Shown here one piece after another: positions 15,078 to 22,625 of a stretch of 39,989 bases of DNA. Below the pieces are notes generated by a model, which ran no database searches, was not told the origin of the DNA, and worked only from the letters and a program-made list of their open reading frames with translations. The stretch comes from Thermoleophilaceae bacterium (GTDB lineage: Bacteria > Actinomycetota > Thermoleophilia > Solirubrobacterales > Thermoleophilaceae). Position numbers and translations under genes: made by a program. Positions within the stretch are counted from its first letter, which is position 1, and the number at the start of each line of letters is the position of its first letter. Location: contig JADGHQ010000020.1 in assembly GCA_019683805.1 (NCBI GenBank), forward strand, positions 1 to 39,989, written 5' to 3'.

Positions 15078-16106
15078 ATGACCTACTCCCCCGCCCCCGA
15101 CCGCTACGACCGGATGCCCTACCGCCGCTGCGGCCGCAGCGGCCTGCAGCTGCCCGCGATCTCGCTCGGCCTGTGGAACAACTTCGGCGACGACCAGCCG
15201 CTCGAGACCCAGCGCGCGATCCTGCGGCGGGCCTTCGACCTCGGCGTCACGCACTTCGATCTCGCGAACAACTACGGCCCGCCGCCGGGCTCGGCGGAGA
15301 TCAACTTCGGCCGCATCCTGCGCGAGGACCTGCGGCCGTGGCGCGACGAGCTGATCATTTCCACGAAGGCGGGCTACATCATGTGGGACGGCCCGTACGG
15401 CGAGTGGGGCTCGCGCAAGTACCTGCTCGCGAGCCTCGACCAGAGCCTCCGGCGCATGGGGCTCGACTACGTCGACATCTTCTACTCGCACCGCTTCGAC
15501 CCCGACACGCCGCTCGAGGAGACCCTCGGCGCGCTCGACTCGGCGGTGCGGCAGGGCAAGGCGCTCTACGTCGGCATCTCGTCGTACTCGGGGAGCCGCA
15601 CCGCCGAGGCGGTGCGGATCCTGCGCGAGATGGGCACGCCGCTCCTGATCCACCAACCCTCCTACTCGCTGCTCAACCGCTGGATCGAGGACGACCTGCT
15701 CGACGTGCTCGAGCGCGAGGGCGTCGGCTGCATAGTGTTCTCGCCGCTCGCGCAGGGCATGCTCACCGACAAGTACCTGAACGGGATCCCCGAGGACTCG
15801 CGCGCCGCCAGGAACTCCTTCTTCTTCAAGCGCGAGTTCCTGAGCGACGAGAACCTCGCGCGCGTCCGCGCGCTCAACGAGATCGCCGCGCGGCGCGGCC
15901 AGTCGCTCGCGCAGATGGCGATCGCGTGGACGCTGCGCGATCCGCGCGTGACCTCGTCGCTGATCGGGGCACGCACCGTCGAGCAGCTCGAGGACAGCCT
16001 CGGCGCGCTGCGCAACCTCGACTTCTCCGACGAGGAGCTGCGCGAGATCGACCGGCACGCGGTCGACGCGGGCATCAACATCTGGGAGAGCTCGAGCCGC
16101 GGCTGA
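15078..16106 (+). CDS. gpr: Aldo/keto reductase, YghZ/Gpr type
   Basis: This 342-aa NADPH-dependent reductase closely follows E. coli YghZ (L-glyceraldehyde 3-phosphate reductase): YRRCGRSGLQLPAISLGLWN, then THFDLANNYGPPPGSAE. The catalytic tetrad is visible as Asp and Tyr in FDLANNYG, Lys in ISTKAGY and His in FYSHRFDPDTP. The C-terminal LIGARTVEQLEDSL is the cofactor phosphate-binding region. The likely role is detoxification of methylglyoxal or L-glyceraldehyde 3-phosphate. The ATG at 15078 matches the start of homologues; a GTG/TTG-rich open stretch upstream is not supported. Its stop lies 2 bases from the stop of the convergent ThDP enzyme gene. Confidence 0.88.
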   Translation: MTYSPAPDRYDRMPYRRCGRSGLQLPAISLGLWNNFGDDQPLETQRAILRRAFDLGVTHFDLANNYGPPPGSAEINFGRILREDLRPWRDELIISTKAGYIMWDGPYGEWGSRKYLLASLDQSLRRMGLDYVDIFYSHRFDPDTPLEETLGALDSAVRQGKALYVGISSYSGSRTAEAVRILREMGTPLLIHQPSYSLLNRWIEDDLLDVLEREGVGCIVFSPLAQGMLTDKYLNGIPEDSRAARNSFFFKREFLSDENLARVRALNEIAARRGQSLAQMAIAWTLRDPRVTSSLIGARTVEQLEDSLGALRNLDFSDEELREIDRHAVDAGINIWESSSRG

Positions 16107-16108
16107 GC

Positions 16109-17707
16109 TCAGAAGAGCGCCATGCCCGGCTCGACGGCGATCTCGACGAGCCGCGGCTCGCTCGCCGCGATCGCGTCGGAGAGCTCGGCCCGCAGCTGCC
16201 CGACGCCGGCCGCCTTCGCCGAGCGGACCCCGTAGCTCGACGCGATCGCCGCGCAGTCGAGGCCGGGCAGGTCGAGCCCCGGCGCGCCCTCCGCCTGCGC
16301 CGCCGCCGCGAACCACTTGAGAATCCCGTACTCGCGGTTCTGGAGCACGAGGAATGTGACCGGGACGCGGTAGGCGGCGGCGGTCCAGAGGCCGGTGACG
16401 GCGTACTGCACCGACCCCTCGCCGAGCACGCAGACCACCGGCCGGCCGGGGTGGGCGAGCTGCACCCCGATCGCGGCGGCGAGGCCGTACCCGAGGCCGC
16501 CCCCCGCGGCGAAGAAGTAGCTGCCCGGGCGCGAGATCCGCAGGCGGTTGCGCAGCGCCAGCGTGCTCGTGGGCGACTCAAGCACGACGATCGCGTCGGC
16601 GGGCAGGAGCTCGCCGAGCGCGGCGTGGACCGCGGACGCGCTCGGCGGGTCGGCGTCCTCGACCGGCGGCGGGTCGCCCAGCGGCTCGGGCTCGGGCCGG
16701 GCCGACTCCGCCACCTCCGCGACGAGCGCCTCGAGCGTCAGCCTCACGTCCGCCACGAGCGCGTCGCCGACCGGCGCGCGCGCCGCCTCATCGGGGTCGC
16801 TCGTGATCGCCACGAGCCGGGCGCCCTCGGGCAGCGGCGAACCGGGGACGTAGGGGTAGTACGGAAACACCGAGGAGCCGACGACGAGGATCAGGTCGTG
16901 GCCCGCGAGCGCCTCCGCGAGCGGTCCGATCGCCGGGGGCAGCACGCCGCGGAAGCAACGGTGCGCCTCGGGGAAGCCGAGCCGGCCGCCGCCGGGAGCG
17001 GGCGTGGCCCACACCGGCAGCCGGCAGCGCTCCGCGAGCGCCACGGCGGCGTCCCAGGCGCCGCTCGCGTCCACGTCCGGCCCCGCGACGAGCACGGGGC
17101 TCCGCGCCTGCTCGAGCCGGCGCGCGAGCGCGCGCACCTCATCGGGATCGGCCATGGCGCGGCCGGCGACCCTGCGTGCGAGCGTCGGCGCGACGTCCCC
17201 GTCGTCGACCTCCTCGGCCCAGTCGTCCATCGGCAGCGACACGAACGCCGGCCCCGCGGGCGGCAGCGAGGCGTGGTGGATCGCGCGCGCGATCGCGGCG
17301 GGGACGTCCTGCGCGCGCGGCGGCTCGTAGCTCCACTTCACGAACGGGTGCGGCACGCGCACGGCGTCGCGGTTCGTGAGGTTGGCGCCCATGGTGATGT
17401 GCGCGCGCACCTGCTGGCCCGCGGTGACGAGCAGCGGCGACTTGTTCGCCTGGGCGTTGAAGATCGCCCCCATCGCGTTGCCGAGCCCGGGCGCGGTGTG
17501 GAGGTTCACGTGCGCGACGCGCCCGCTCGCCTGCGCGTAGCCGTCGGCCATCCCGACCGCCACGGCCTCGTGCAGCGCGAGCACGTACGTGAAGTCCTCT
17601 GGGAAGTCGGCGAGCATCGGCAGCTCGGTCGACCCCGGGTTGCCGAAGATCGTCGTCATGCCGTGCGTGCGGAACAGCTCGAAGGTGGCTTCGCGGACGG
17701 TGCTCAT
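16109..17707 (-). CDS. mdlC: Benzoylformate decarboxylase-like ThDP enzyme
   Basis: This 532-aa ThDP enzyme aligns end to end with Pseudomonas putida benzoylformate decarboxylase. Ser26 (GNPGS), Glu47 (LHEA) and His70 (NLHT) fall at the same numbers, and VKWSYEPP and AAGGGLGYG are also shared. Three positions differ. The active-site His281 of the reference aligns with Tyr (VFPYYPYVPG, near residue 280). The metal-binding GDG is GEG. The metal-ligand region NGTYG reads NREYG. The enzyme should bind ThDP, but its substrate may be an aromatic or another 2-oxoacid. The ATG is at 17707. It is a lone gene, divergent from murB by 59 bases; no mandelate dehydrogenase or racemase is nearby. Confidence 0.78.
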   Translation of the reverse strand: MSTVREATFELFRTHGMTTIFGNPGSTELPMLADFPEDFTYVLALHEAVAVGMADGYAQASGRVAHVNLHTAPGLGNAMGAIFNAQANKSPLLVTAGQQVRAHITMGANLTNRDAVRVPHPFVKWSYEPPRAQDVPAAIARAIHHASLPPAGPAFVSLPMDDWAEEVDDGDVAPTLARRVAGRAMADPDEVRALARRLEQARSPVLVAGPDVDASGAWDAAVALAERCRLPVWATPAPGGGRLGFPEAHRCFRGVLPPAIGPLAEALAGHDLILVVGSSVFPYYPYVPGSPLPEGARLVAITSDPDEAARAPVGDALVADVRLTLEALVAEVAESARPEPEPLGDPPPVEDADPPSASAVHAALGELLPADAIVVLESPTSTLALRNRLRISRPGSYFFAAGGGLGYGLAAAIGVQLAHPGRPVVCVLGEGSVQYAVTGLWTAAAYRVPVTFLVLQNREYGILKWFAAAAQAEGAPGLDLPGLDCAAIASSYGVRSAKAAGVGQLRAELSDAIAASEPRLVEIAVEPGMALF

Positions 17708-17766
17708 GCAACAACCCTCTCATCCCGGCCGGGCCGCACGCGACGCGGCGCGCGACACCTGCCAGG

Positions 17767-18852
17767 ATGCGCGCGGTGTCGTCTGCGCCCACGACAGGTT
17801 CCCGGGCGGCGCTCGCGCCGCTCACGACCCTGCGGCTCGGCGGTCCCGCGAAGAGGCTCGTCGAGGCAGGCAGCGAGCAGGAGCTGATCGCCGCCGTGCG
17901 CGAGGCCGACCGTGCGGGCGAGCCGGTGCTCGTCCTCGCGGGCGGCAGCAACGTGGTGGTCGCCGACGAGGGGTTCCACGGCACGGTCGTCCGCGTGCGC
18001 ACGCGCGGGGTCGAGCGGCGGCTCGAGCCCGACGGGCGCGTGTCGCTCACCGTGCAGGCCGGCGAGCCGTGGGACGCCGTCGTGGCGACGACGGTCCTCG
18101 AGGGGCTCGCCGGGCTCGAGTGCCTCTCCGGCATCCCGGGCTCCGCGGGCGCGACGCCGATCCAGAACGTCGGCGCCTACGGCGAGGAGGTGAGCTCGGT
18201 CATCACCGCCGTGCGGGTGCTCGATCGCCGCACCGGCGAGATCGTCACGCTGCCGCCGGAGGCCTGCCGCTTCGCGTACCGCACGAGCGCGCTCAGGGGC
18301 GGCGACCGCCACGTCGTGCTCGCGGTCACCTACCTCCTGGCGCGCGCCCGCGAGTCGGAGCCGATCCGCTACGCCGAGCTTGCCCGCGCCCTCGACGTCG
18401 GGCTCGGCGAGCGCGTGCCGCTGGCGGACGCGCGCGAGGCGGTGCTCGCGCTGCGGCGCTCGAAGGGGATGGTGGTCGACCCCGCGGACCCGGACTCCGT
18501 GAGCGCCGGCTCGTTCTTCACGAACCCGATCCTGAGCCGCGAGGACTTCGAGGCGCTTAAGCGGCGCGCGCGGGAGCGCCTCGGCCCTGAGACGCGCCCA
18601 CCGGCGTTCCCCGAGCCCGGCGGGCGCGTGAAGACCTCCGCCGCCTGGCTGATCGAGCGCGCCGGCTTCCACAGGGGCTACGGTGACGGCCGCGTCGGGA
18701 TCTCGTCGAAGCACACGCTCGCGCTCGTGAACCGCGGCGGCGGCACCACCGCCGAGCTGCTCGCGCTCGCCCGCGAGATCGCCGCCGGCGTCGAGGCGGC
18801 GTTCGGCGTGCGCCTGCGGCCAGAGCCGGTGCTCGTCGGGCACGAGTGGTGA
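17767..18852 (+). CDS. murB: UDP-N-acetylenolpyruvoylglucosamine reductase
   Basis: This FAD enzyme completes UDP-N-acetylmuramic acid synthesis in the cytoplasm using NADPH. The 361-aa protein shows the MurB marks: AGGSNVVVADEG and GIPGSAGATPIQNVGAYGEE in the FAD domain, catalytic Ser in SAGSFFTNP, and the final Glu in RPEPVLVG. It is of the type I, E. coli-like form, with FAYRTS as the tyrosine loop. The start is ATG 17767; a GTG at 17776 is also possible. It sits outside a cell-wall cluster, which is usual for murB in actinobacteria. Confidence 0.93.
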   Translation: MRAVSSAPTTGSRAALAPLTTLRLGGPAKRLVEAGSEQELIAAVREADRAGEPVLVLAGGSNVVVADEGFHGTVVRVRTRGVERRLEPDGRVSLTVQAGEPWDAVVATTVLEGLAGLECLSGIPGSAGATPIQNVGAYGEEVSSVITAVRVLDRRTGEIVTLPPEACRFAYRTSALRGGDRHVVLAVTYLLARARESEPIRYAELARALDVGLGERVPLADAREAVLALRRSKGMVVDPADPDSVSAGSFFTNPILSREDFEALKRRARERLGPETRPPAFPEPGGRVKTSAAWLIERAGFHRGYGDGRVGISSKHTLALVNRGGGTTAELLALAREIAAGVEAAFGVRLRPEPVLVGHEW

Positions 18853-18912
18853 CGCGGCGCGCCAGCTGAGGCGCGCCTGCCGCCCGCCCGCGGAGCCCCT
18901 AACATCCAACCG

Positions 18913-19296
18913 TTGGGGCGCTTCGCGATCACATGGGCCTTCAACGTCGTGGCGCTGTTCGTCGCGGCCTGGCTCCTGTCGGGCGTCTCCTACGGCGACA
19001 GCTGGTGGACGCTGCTCATCGCGGGCGTGGTCTTCACCGCCGCCAACATGCTGGTGAAGCCCGTGCTCACCGTGCTGTCGATCCCGTTCATCATCGTCAC
19101 TCTCGGGGTCTTCTACTTCCTCATCAACATCCTGATGCTCTACATCACCGACTGGATCGTGGGCGACTTCGAGATCGAGACCTTCTGGTGGGGCGCGCTC
19201 GCCGCGATCGTGGTGGGCGTCGTCAACGCGCTCCTGCACGGGCTGTTCGGGCGCCCCGGCGAGGCCGAGCAGCAGGGGCGGCGCGCGACCGCCTGA
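18913..19296 (+). CDS. Phage holin 4 superfamily (YvlD-like) membrane protein
   Basis: The 127-aa protein has four hydrophobic segments: WAFNVVALFVAAWLLSGVSY, WTLLIAGVVFTAANMLV, IPFIIVTLGVFYFLINILML, and WWGALAAIVVGVVNALLHGL. The pattern KPVLTVLSIPFIIVTLGVFY is diagnostic of PF04020. These small proteins are widespread in chromosomes and are not evidence for a prophage; their function is unknown. No ATG exists upstream, so TTG at 18913 is the likely start. It lies 60 bases after murB in the same direction. Confidence 0.8.
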   Translation: MGRFAITWAFNVVALFVAAWLLSGVSYGDSWWTLLIAGVVFTAANMLVKPVLTVLSIPFIIVTLGVFYFLINILMLYITDWIVGDFEIETFWWGALAAIVVGVVNALLHGLFGRPGEAEQQGRRATA

Positions 19297-19346
19297 GCGA
19301 CGCGCAGCTCGCACCGAGCGGCGGCGCCGGACGGCCGGGTGGGGCT

Positions 19347-19376
19347 TTGCATACGAGCCGGTACGCGAGGTAGCAT
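19347..19376 (+). promoter_or_regulatory. Putative promoter of the acyl-CoA dehydrogenase/kinase operon
   Basis: TTGCAT (19347-19352) and TAGCAT (19371-19376) are 18 bases apart. A GCATAC hexamer (19349-19354), the half-site seen before the livK and racemase genes, overlaps the -35; 12 bases on is GTACGC, a poor second half. Transcription would start about 30 bases before the gene. Confidence 0.45.
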
Positions 19377-19413
19377 GCGGGCTATCCTTGCCCGCTCGCT
19401 CATGGAGGACCCC

Positions 19414-20673
19414 GTGACTACGACCGCTGCCGCGGCGCCGGCCGCGCCCACCATCGACTTCCGCGTCCCGCCCGAGCTCGCGGAGCTGCTCGAGCGCGTG
19501 CGCGCCTACATCGCCGAGGACGTGATCCCGGCCGAGGCCGAGCTCGCCCACCCGACCGACGTGCTGGCCTCGTGGGACGTCGTCGAGCGCCTCCGCGAGC
19601 GCGCGCGCGAGCGCGGCATCTACACGCCGCACCTTCCCCAGGACTGGGGAGGGCTCGGCGTCGGCCCGCTGGGGATGGCGCTCATCAGCCAGGAGTGCGG
19701 CGTCAGCATGCTCGCCTCGCTGGGGCTCAACGCGATGGCGCCCGACGAGGGCAACATGCACACGCTGCTGATCGCCGGCACCAGGGAGCAGCAGGAGCGC
19801 TGGCTGCGCCCGCTCGCCGAGGGCCGCGTGCGCTCGTGCTTCGCGATGACCGAGCCCGATGTCGCCTCCTCCGACCCGACCAACCTGCGCACGACGGCGG
19901 TGCGCGACGGCGACAGCTGGGTGCTTAACGGGCGCAAGTGGTTCATCACGGGCGCCGAGGGGGCGGCCTTCGCGATCGTCGTCGCGAAGACCGGCGACGA
20001 CGACCGGCGCGGGCACCGCAACTACTCCCTCATCGTCGTCCCGACCGACACCCCCGGCTGGCGCGTCGTGCGCGACCCGGGCATCGTCGGCGCCCACTAC
20101 GCCGGGGGCCACCCCGAGATCGAGCTGCGCGACGTGCGCGTGCCGCTCGAGAACCTGCTCGGGGGCGAGGGCGAGGGGTTCGTGATCGCCCAGAAGCGCC
20201 TCGCCGGCGGCCGACTCGCGCACGCGATGCGCTGGATCGGCGTCGCCCAGCGCGCGCTCGACCTCACCGCCCGGCGCCTGCTCGAGCGCGAGGCGTTCGG
20301 CAGGCAGCTTGCCCAGCACCAGGCGCTGCAGTTCTTCCTCGCCGACAGCGCGATGGACCTCTACGCCTCGCGGCTGATGGTCCTGCACTGCGCCTGGAAG
20401 CTCGAGCACGGCCTGCCCCACCGCCAGGAGGTCGCGATGGTCAAGACGTTCGTGTCGGAGGCGCTCGGCCGCGTGCTAGACCGGGCGGTGCAGGCCTTCG
20501 GCTCGCACGGCATCGCCACCGACGAGCCGATCGCGCAGTGGTACGTGGACGCCCGCGCCGCGCGCATCTACGACGGCGCCAGCGAGGTCCACCGGATGAC
20601 GATCGCGCGCGAGCTGCTCAAGCTCGCCGCCGCGGGGGAGTCGACCAAGCGAGGCTGCGGAGACCTCGCCTGA
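19414..20673 (+). CDS. Acyl-CoA dehydrogenase, ACAD10/11 or LvaC-like
   Basis: This 419-aa flavoprotein has N-terminal helical, middle beta and C-terminal helical domains: CFAMTEPDVASSDPTNL around the FAD site, KWFITGAEGAAFAIVVAKTG, and the arginine segment EREAFGRQLAQHQ. In the catalytic-base loop, IYDGASEVHR carries Asp-Gly where short/medium-chain enzymes have Glu-Gly, as in the ACAD10/11 group. The gene overlaps the following phosphotransferase gene by one base (TGATG). That pairing is known from levulinate catabolism and ACAD10/11, which remove a phosphorylated 4-hydroxyl. GTG 19414 is chosen because GGAGG lies just upstream; ATG 19402 is an alternative. Confidence 0.85.
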   Translation: MTTTAAAAPAAPTIDFRVPPELAELLERVRAYIAEDVIPAEAELAHPTDVLASWDVVERLRERARERGIYTPHLPQDWGGLGVGPLGMALISQECGVSMLASLGLNAMAPDEGNMHTLLIAGTREQQERWLRPLAEGRVRSCFAMTEPDVASSDPTNLRTTAVRDGDSWVLNGRKWFITGAEGAAFAIVVAKTGDDDRRGHRNYSLIVVPTDTPGWRVVRDPGIVGAHYAGGHPEIELRDVRVPLENLLGGEGEGFVIAQKRLAGGRLAHAMRWIGVAQRALDLTARRLLEREAFGRQLAQHQALQFFLADSAMDLYASRLMVLHCAWKLEHGLPHRQEVAMVKTFVSEALGRVLDRAVQAFGSHGIATDEPIAQWYVDARAARIYDGASEVHRMTIARELLKLAAAGESTKRGCGDLA

Positions 20674-21761
20674 TGGGCGCGCACGCGATCGCCCCCGACG
20701 ACGTCGTCCGCACGCACGCCGAAGGCGCGCGCAACGCCCGACCGCCGCTGCTCGTCGTCGAGCCGCTGCTCGCCTTCCTCGACCGGCACGGGCTCGGGTC
20801 GGGCGACCGTCTCGACGTAGAGCCCGTGGGCGAGGGGCACTCCAACGTCACCTACCTGATCCGCCGCGACGGGCGCGAGCTGGTGCTGCGCCGGCCGCCG
20901 CGGCCGCCGCTGCCCCCGAGCGCTCACGACGTGCTGCGGGAGGCGCGCGTCCTGCGCGCGCTCGAGCGCACCCCGGTGCCGGTGCCGCGCGTGCTCTGCG
21001 TCTGCGACGACGCGCGGGTGATCGGCGCGCCGTTCTACGTCATGGACAGGGTCGAGGGCGAAGTCATCACGAGCGCGCTGCCGGCCGTGCTCGACACCCC
21101 TTCCGAGCGGCGGCGAATCGGCGAGGAGCTCGTCGACACGCTCGTCGAGCTGCACGCCGTCGACTGGCGCGCCGCCGGTCTCGAGGGGCTCGGCAGGCCG
21201 GCGGGCTACCTCGAGCGGCAGGTGCGGCGCTTCAGCGATCTCTGGCAGCACAACAAGACCCGCGAGGTCCCCGCCGTCGAGCGCGTCGGCGCCTGGCTGC
21301 GGAAGAACCTCCCCGCCTCGCCCGCGCCGACGATCGTCCACGGCGACTACCGGCTCGGCAACACGATGTTCGCGAGGAGCGCCCCCGCGCGACTCGTCGC
21401 GGTCTTCGACTGGGAGATGGCCACGATCGGCGACCCGCTCGCCGACGTCGGGTACCTCTGCGCGACATGGAGTCAAGCCGGCGATCCGAGCGGCGGGCTG
21501 TTCGACCTGAGCCCCGCGACCCGGGCGGAGGGCTTCCCGACGCGCGAGGAGCTCGTGGCGCGCTACGAGGAGCGCTCCGGCAGGTCGGCGCACGACCTGC
21601 GCTGGTACACGGTCCTCGCCCTGTGGAAGGCGGTCGTGTTCATGGAGGGCAACTACAAGCGCGCGCTCGCCGGGATGACGGACGACCCCTTCCTGCGGAA
21701 CTTCGGGGAGGGCGTGCTCGAGCTGGCGCTGCGCGCGGAGCAGACCGCGCTCTCCGGCTGA
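20673..21761 (+). CDS. Aminoglycoside phosphotransferase-fold kinase, LvaA-like
   Basis: The 362-aa protein has the APH kinase fold: VEPVGEGHSNVTYLI nucleotide loop, LVLRRPPRPPL with catalytic Arg/Lys region, the HGDYRLGN catalytic loop, and the DWEMATIGDPLADVGY metal-binding segment. This subfamily is not antibiotic resistance; it equals the N-terminal half of ACAD10/11 and the stand-alone LvaA of Pseudomonas putida, which phosphorylate the 4-hydroxyl of a 4-hydroxyacyl-CoA. It overlaps the dehydrogenase gene by one base, so the two products probably work in sequence. It is convergent with the SDR gene. Confidence 0.83.
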   Translation: MGAHAIAPDDVVRTHAEGARNARPPLLVVEPLLAFLDRHGLGSGDRLDVEPVGEGHSNVTYLIRRDGRELVLRRPPRPPLPPSAHDVLREARVLRALERTPVPVPRVLCVCDDARVIGAPFYVMDRVEGEVITSALPAVLDTPSERRRIGEELVDTLVELHAVDWRAAGLEGLGRPAGYLERQVRRFSDLWQHNKTREVPAVERVGAWLRKNLPASPAPTIVHGDYRLGNTMFARSAPARLVAVFDWEMATIGDPLADVGYLCATWSQAGDPSGGLFDLSPATRAEGFPTREELVARYEERSGRSAHDLRWYTVLALWKAVVFMEGNYKRALAGMTDDPFLRNFGEGVLELALRAEQTALSG

Positions 21762-21771
21762 GGGCGACCCG

Positions 21772-21785
21772 GCCCGGCGCCGGGC
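21772..21785. terminator. Possible bidirectional terminator between convergent genes
   Basis: The 14-base palindrome GCCCGGCGCCGGGC lies in the 37-base gap between the kinase and SDR stop codons. It can fold on either strand but has no T run. Confidence 0.4.
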
Positions 21786-21798
21786 GCGGACGTCGGCG

Positions 21799-22584
21799 TC
21801 ACCAGCCGCCGTACGCGAGCCAGCCGCCGTCCACGAGCACGCTGCTGCCGGTGATGTAGGAGGCCGCGTCGGAGGCCAGGAAGGCGACGGCGCGGGCCAC
21901 CTCCTCGGGGCTCCCGAGGCGGCCCAGCGGAGTGCGGCGCTCGAGCACCGACTTGTCGAAGTTGTCGCGGCTCATGCTGACCTGGATGAACTCCGTCGCG
22001 ATGTAGGCCGGGTCGACGGACACCACGCGGACCCCGCGGTCCGCCCACTCGGCGGCGAGCGTCTTCGTGAGCCCGATCAGCCCCGCCTTCGCCGTCGCGT
22101 ACGCGGCGCGGCGGGGCAGCGCGACGTGTCCGACGATCGACGAGACGTTCACGATGACGCCGCGCCCGGCCTCGAGCATGTGGCGCCCGGCGGCCTGGGC
22201 GCAGAGGAAGGGCGCCGTCAGCAGCAGGTCGAGCGTCCTCTCCCAGTCCTCCCGAGGCAGATCCTCGGACGGCGCGATCATGCCGTGGCCGGCGTTGTTG
22301 ACGAGGATGTCGACGCGCCCGAGCTCCTCGACCGCGCGCTCGACGAGCCTCGTGGGACCGTCGGGGGTCGAGAGGTCGGCCGCGACCGCCAGCGCGCTTC
22401 CGCCCTGCGACTCGATCTCCTCTATCACCGGGCGCAGCCGCTCGTCGGCCCGGGCGTTGACGACGACCGTCGCGCCCCAGGCCGCGAGCTCGCGGGCGAT
22501 GGCCCGCCCGATCCCGGCGGATGACCCGGTGACGATCGCCACGCGCTCGTCCAGCGACCACTCCGACCCGTTCCTGCGGCTCAT
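21799..22584 (-). CDS. Short-chain dehydrogenase/reductase
   Basis: This 261-aa classical SDR has a Rossmann fold: the cofactor motif TGSSAGIG, NNAG, catalytic Ser in VNVSSIVG, YxxxK in YATAKAG, and the C-terminal GSSVLVDGGW. The absence of an acidic residue in the expected place after the second strand and the VVVNARADE text suggest NADP(H) or NAD(H) is not decidable by eye. It is last in the catabolic array and could oxidise a hydroxyacyl product or act elsewhere. ATG 22584 has AAGGAG about 10 bases upstream. A longer form from GTG 22629, overlapping the lpd stop (GTGA), adds 15 residues unlike the family but would give coupling. Confidence 0.83.
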   Translation of the reverse strand: MSRRNGSEWSLDERVAIVTGSSAGIGRAIARELAAWGATVVVNARADERLRPVIEEIESQGGSALAVAADLSTPDGPTRLVERAVEELGRVDILVNNAGHGMIAPSEDLPREDWERTLDLLLTAPFLCAQAAGRHMLEAGRGVIVNVSSIVGHVALPRRAAYATAKAGLIGLTKTLAAEWADRGVRVVSVDPAYIATEFIQVSMSRDNFDKSVLERRTPLGRLGSPEEVARAVAFLASDAASYITGSSVLVDGGWLAYGGW

Positions 22585-22625
22585 GTCCGACACGCTCCTT
22601 TCCGTGGACGCGTTGCTCGTCCCGC

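Noticed and set aside
18913-19296. A prophage signal from the holin-4-like protein
   Set aside because: PF04020 proteins are ordinary chromosomal membrane proteins and no other phage gene is nearby.
20673-21761. An antibiotic-resistance aminoglycoside phosphotransferase
   Set aside because: It overlaps an ACAD10/11-type dehydrogenase gene and matches the kinase half of that family, so a metabolic role is far more likely.
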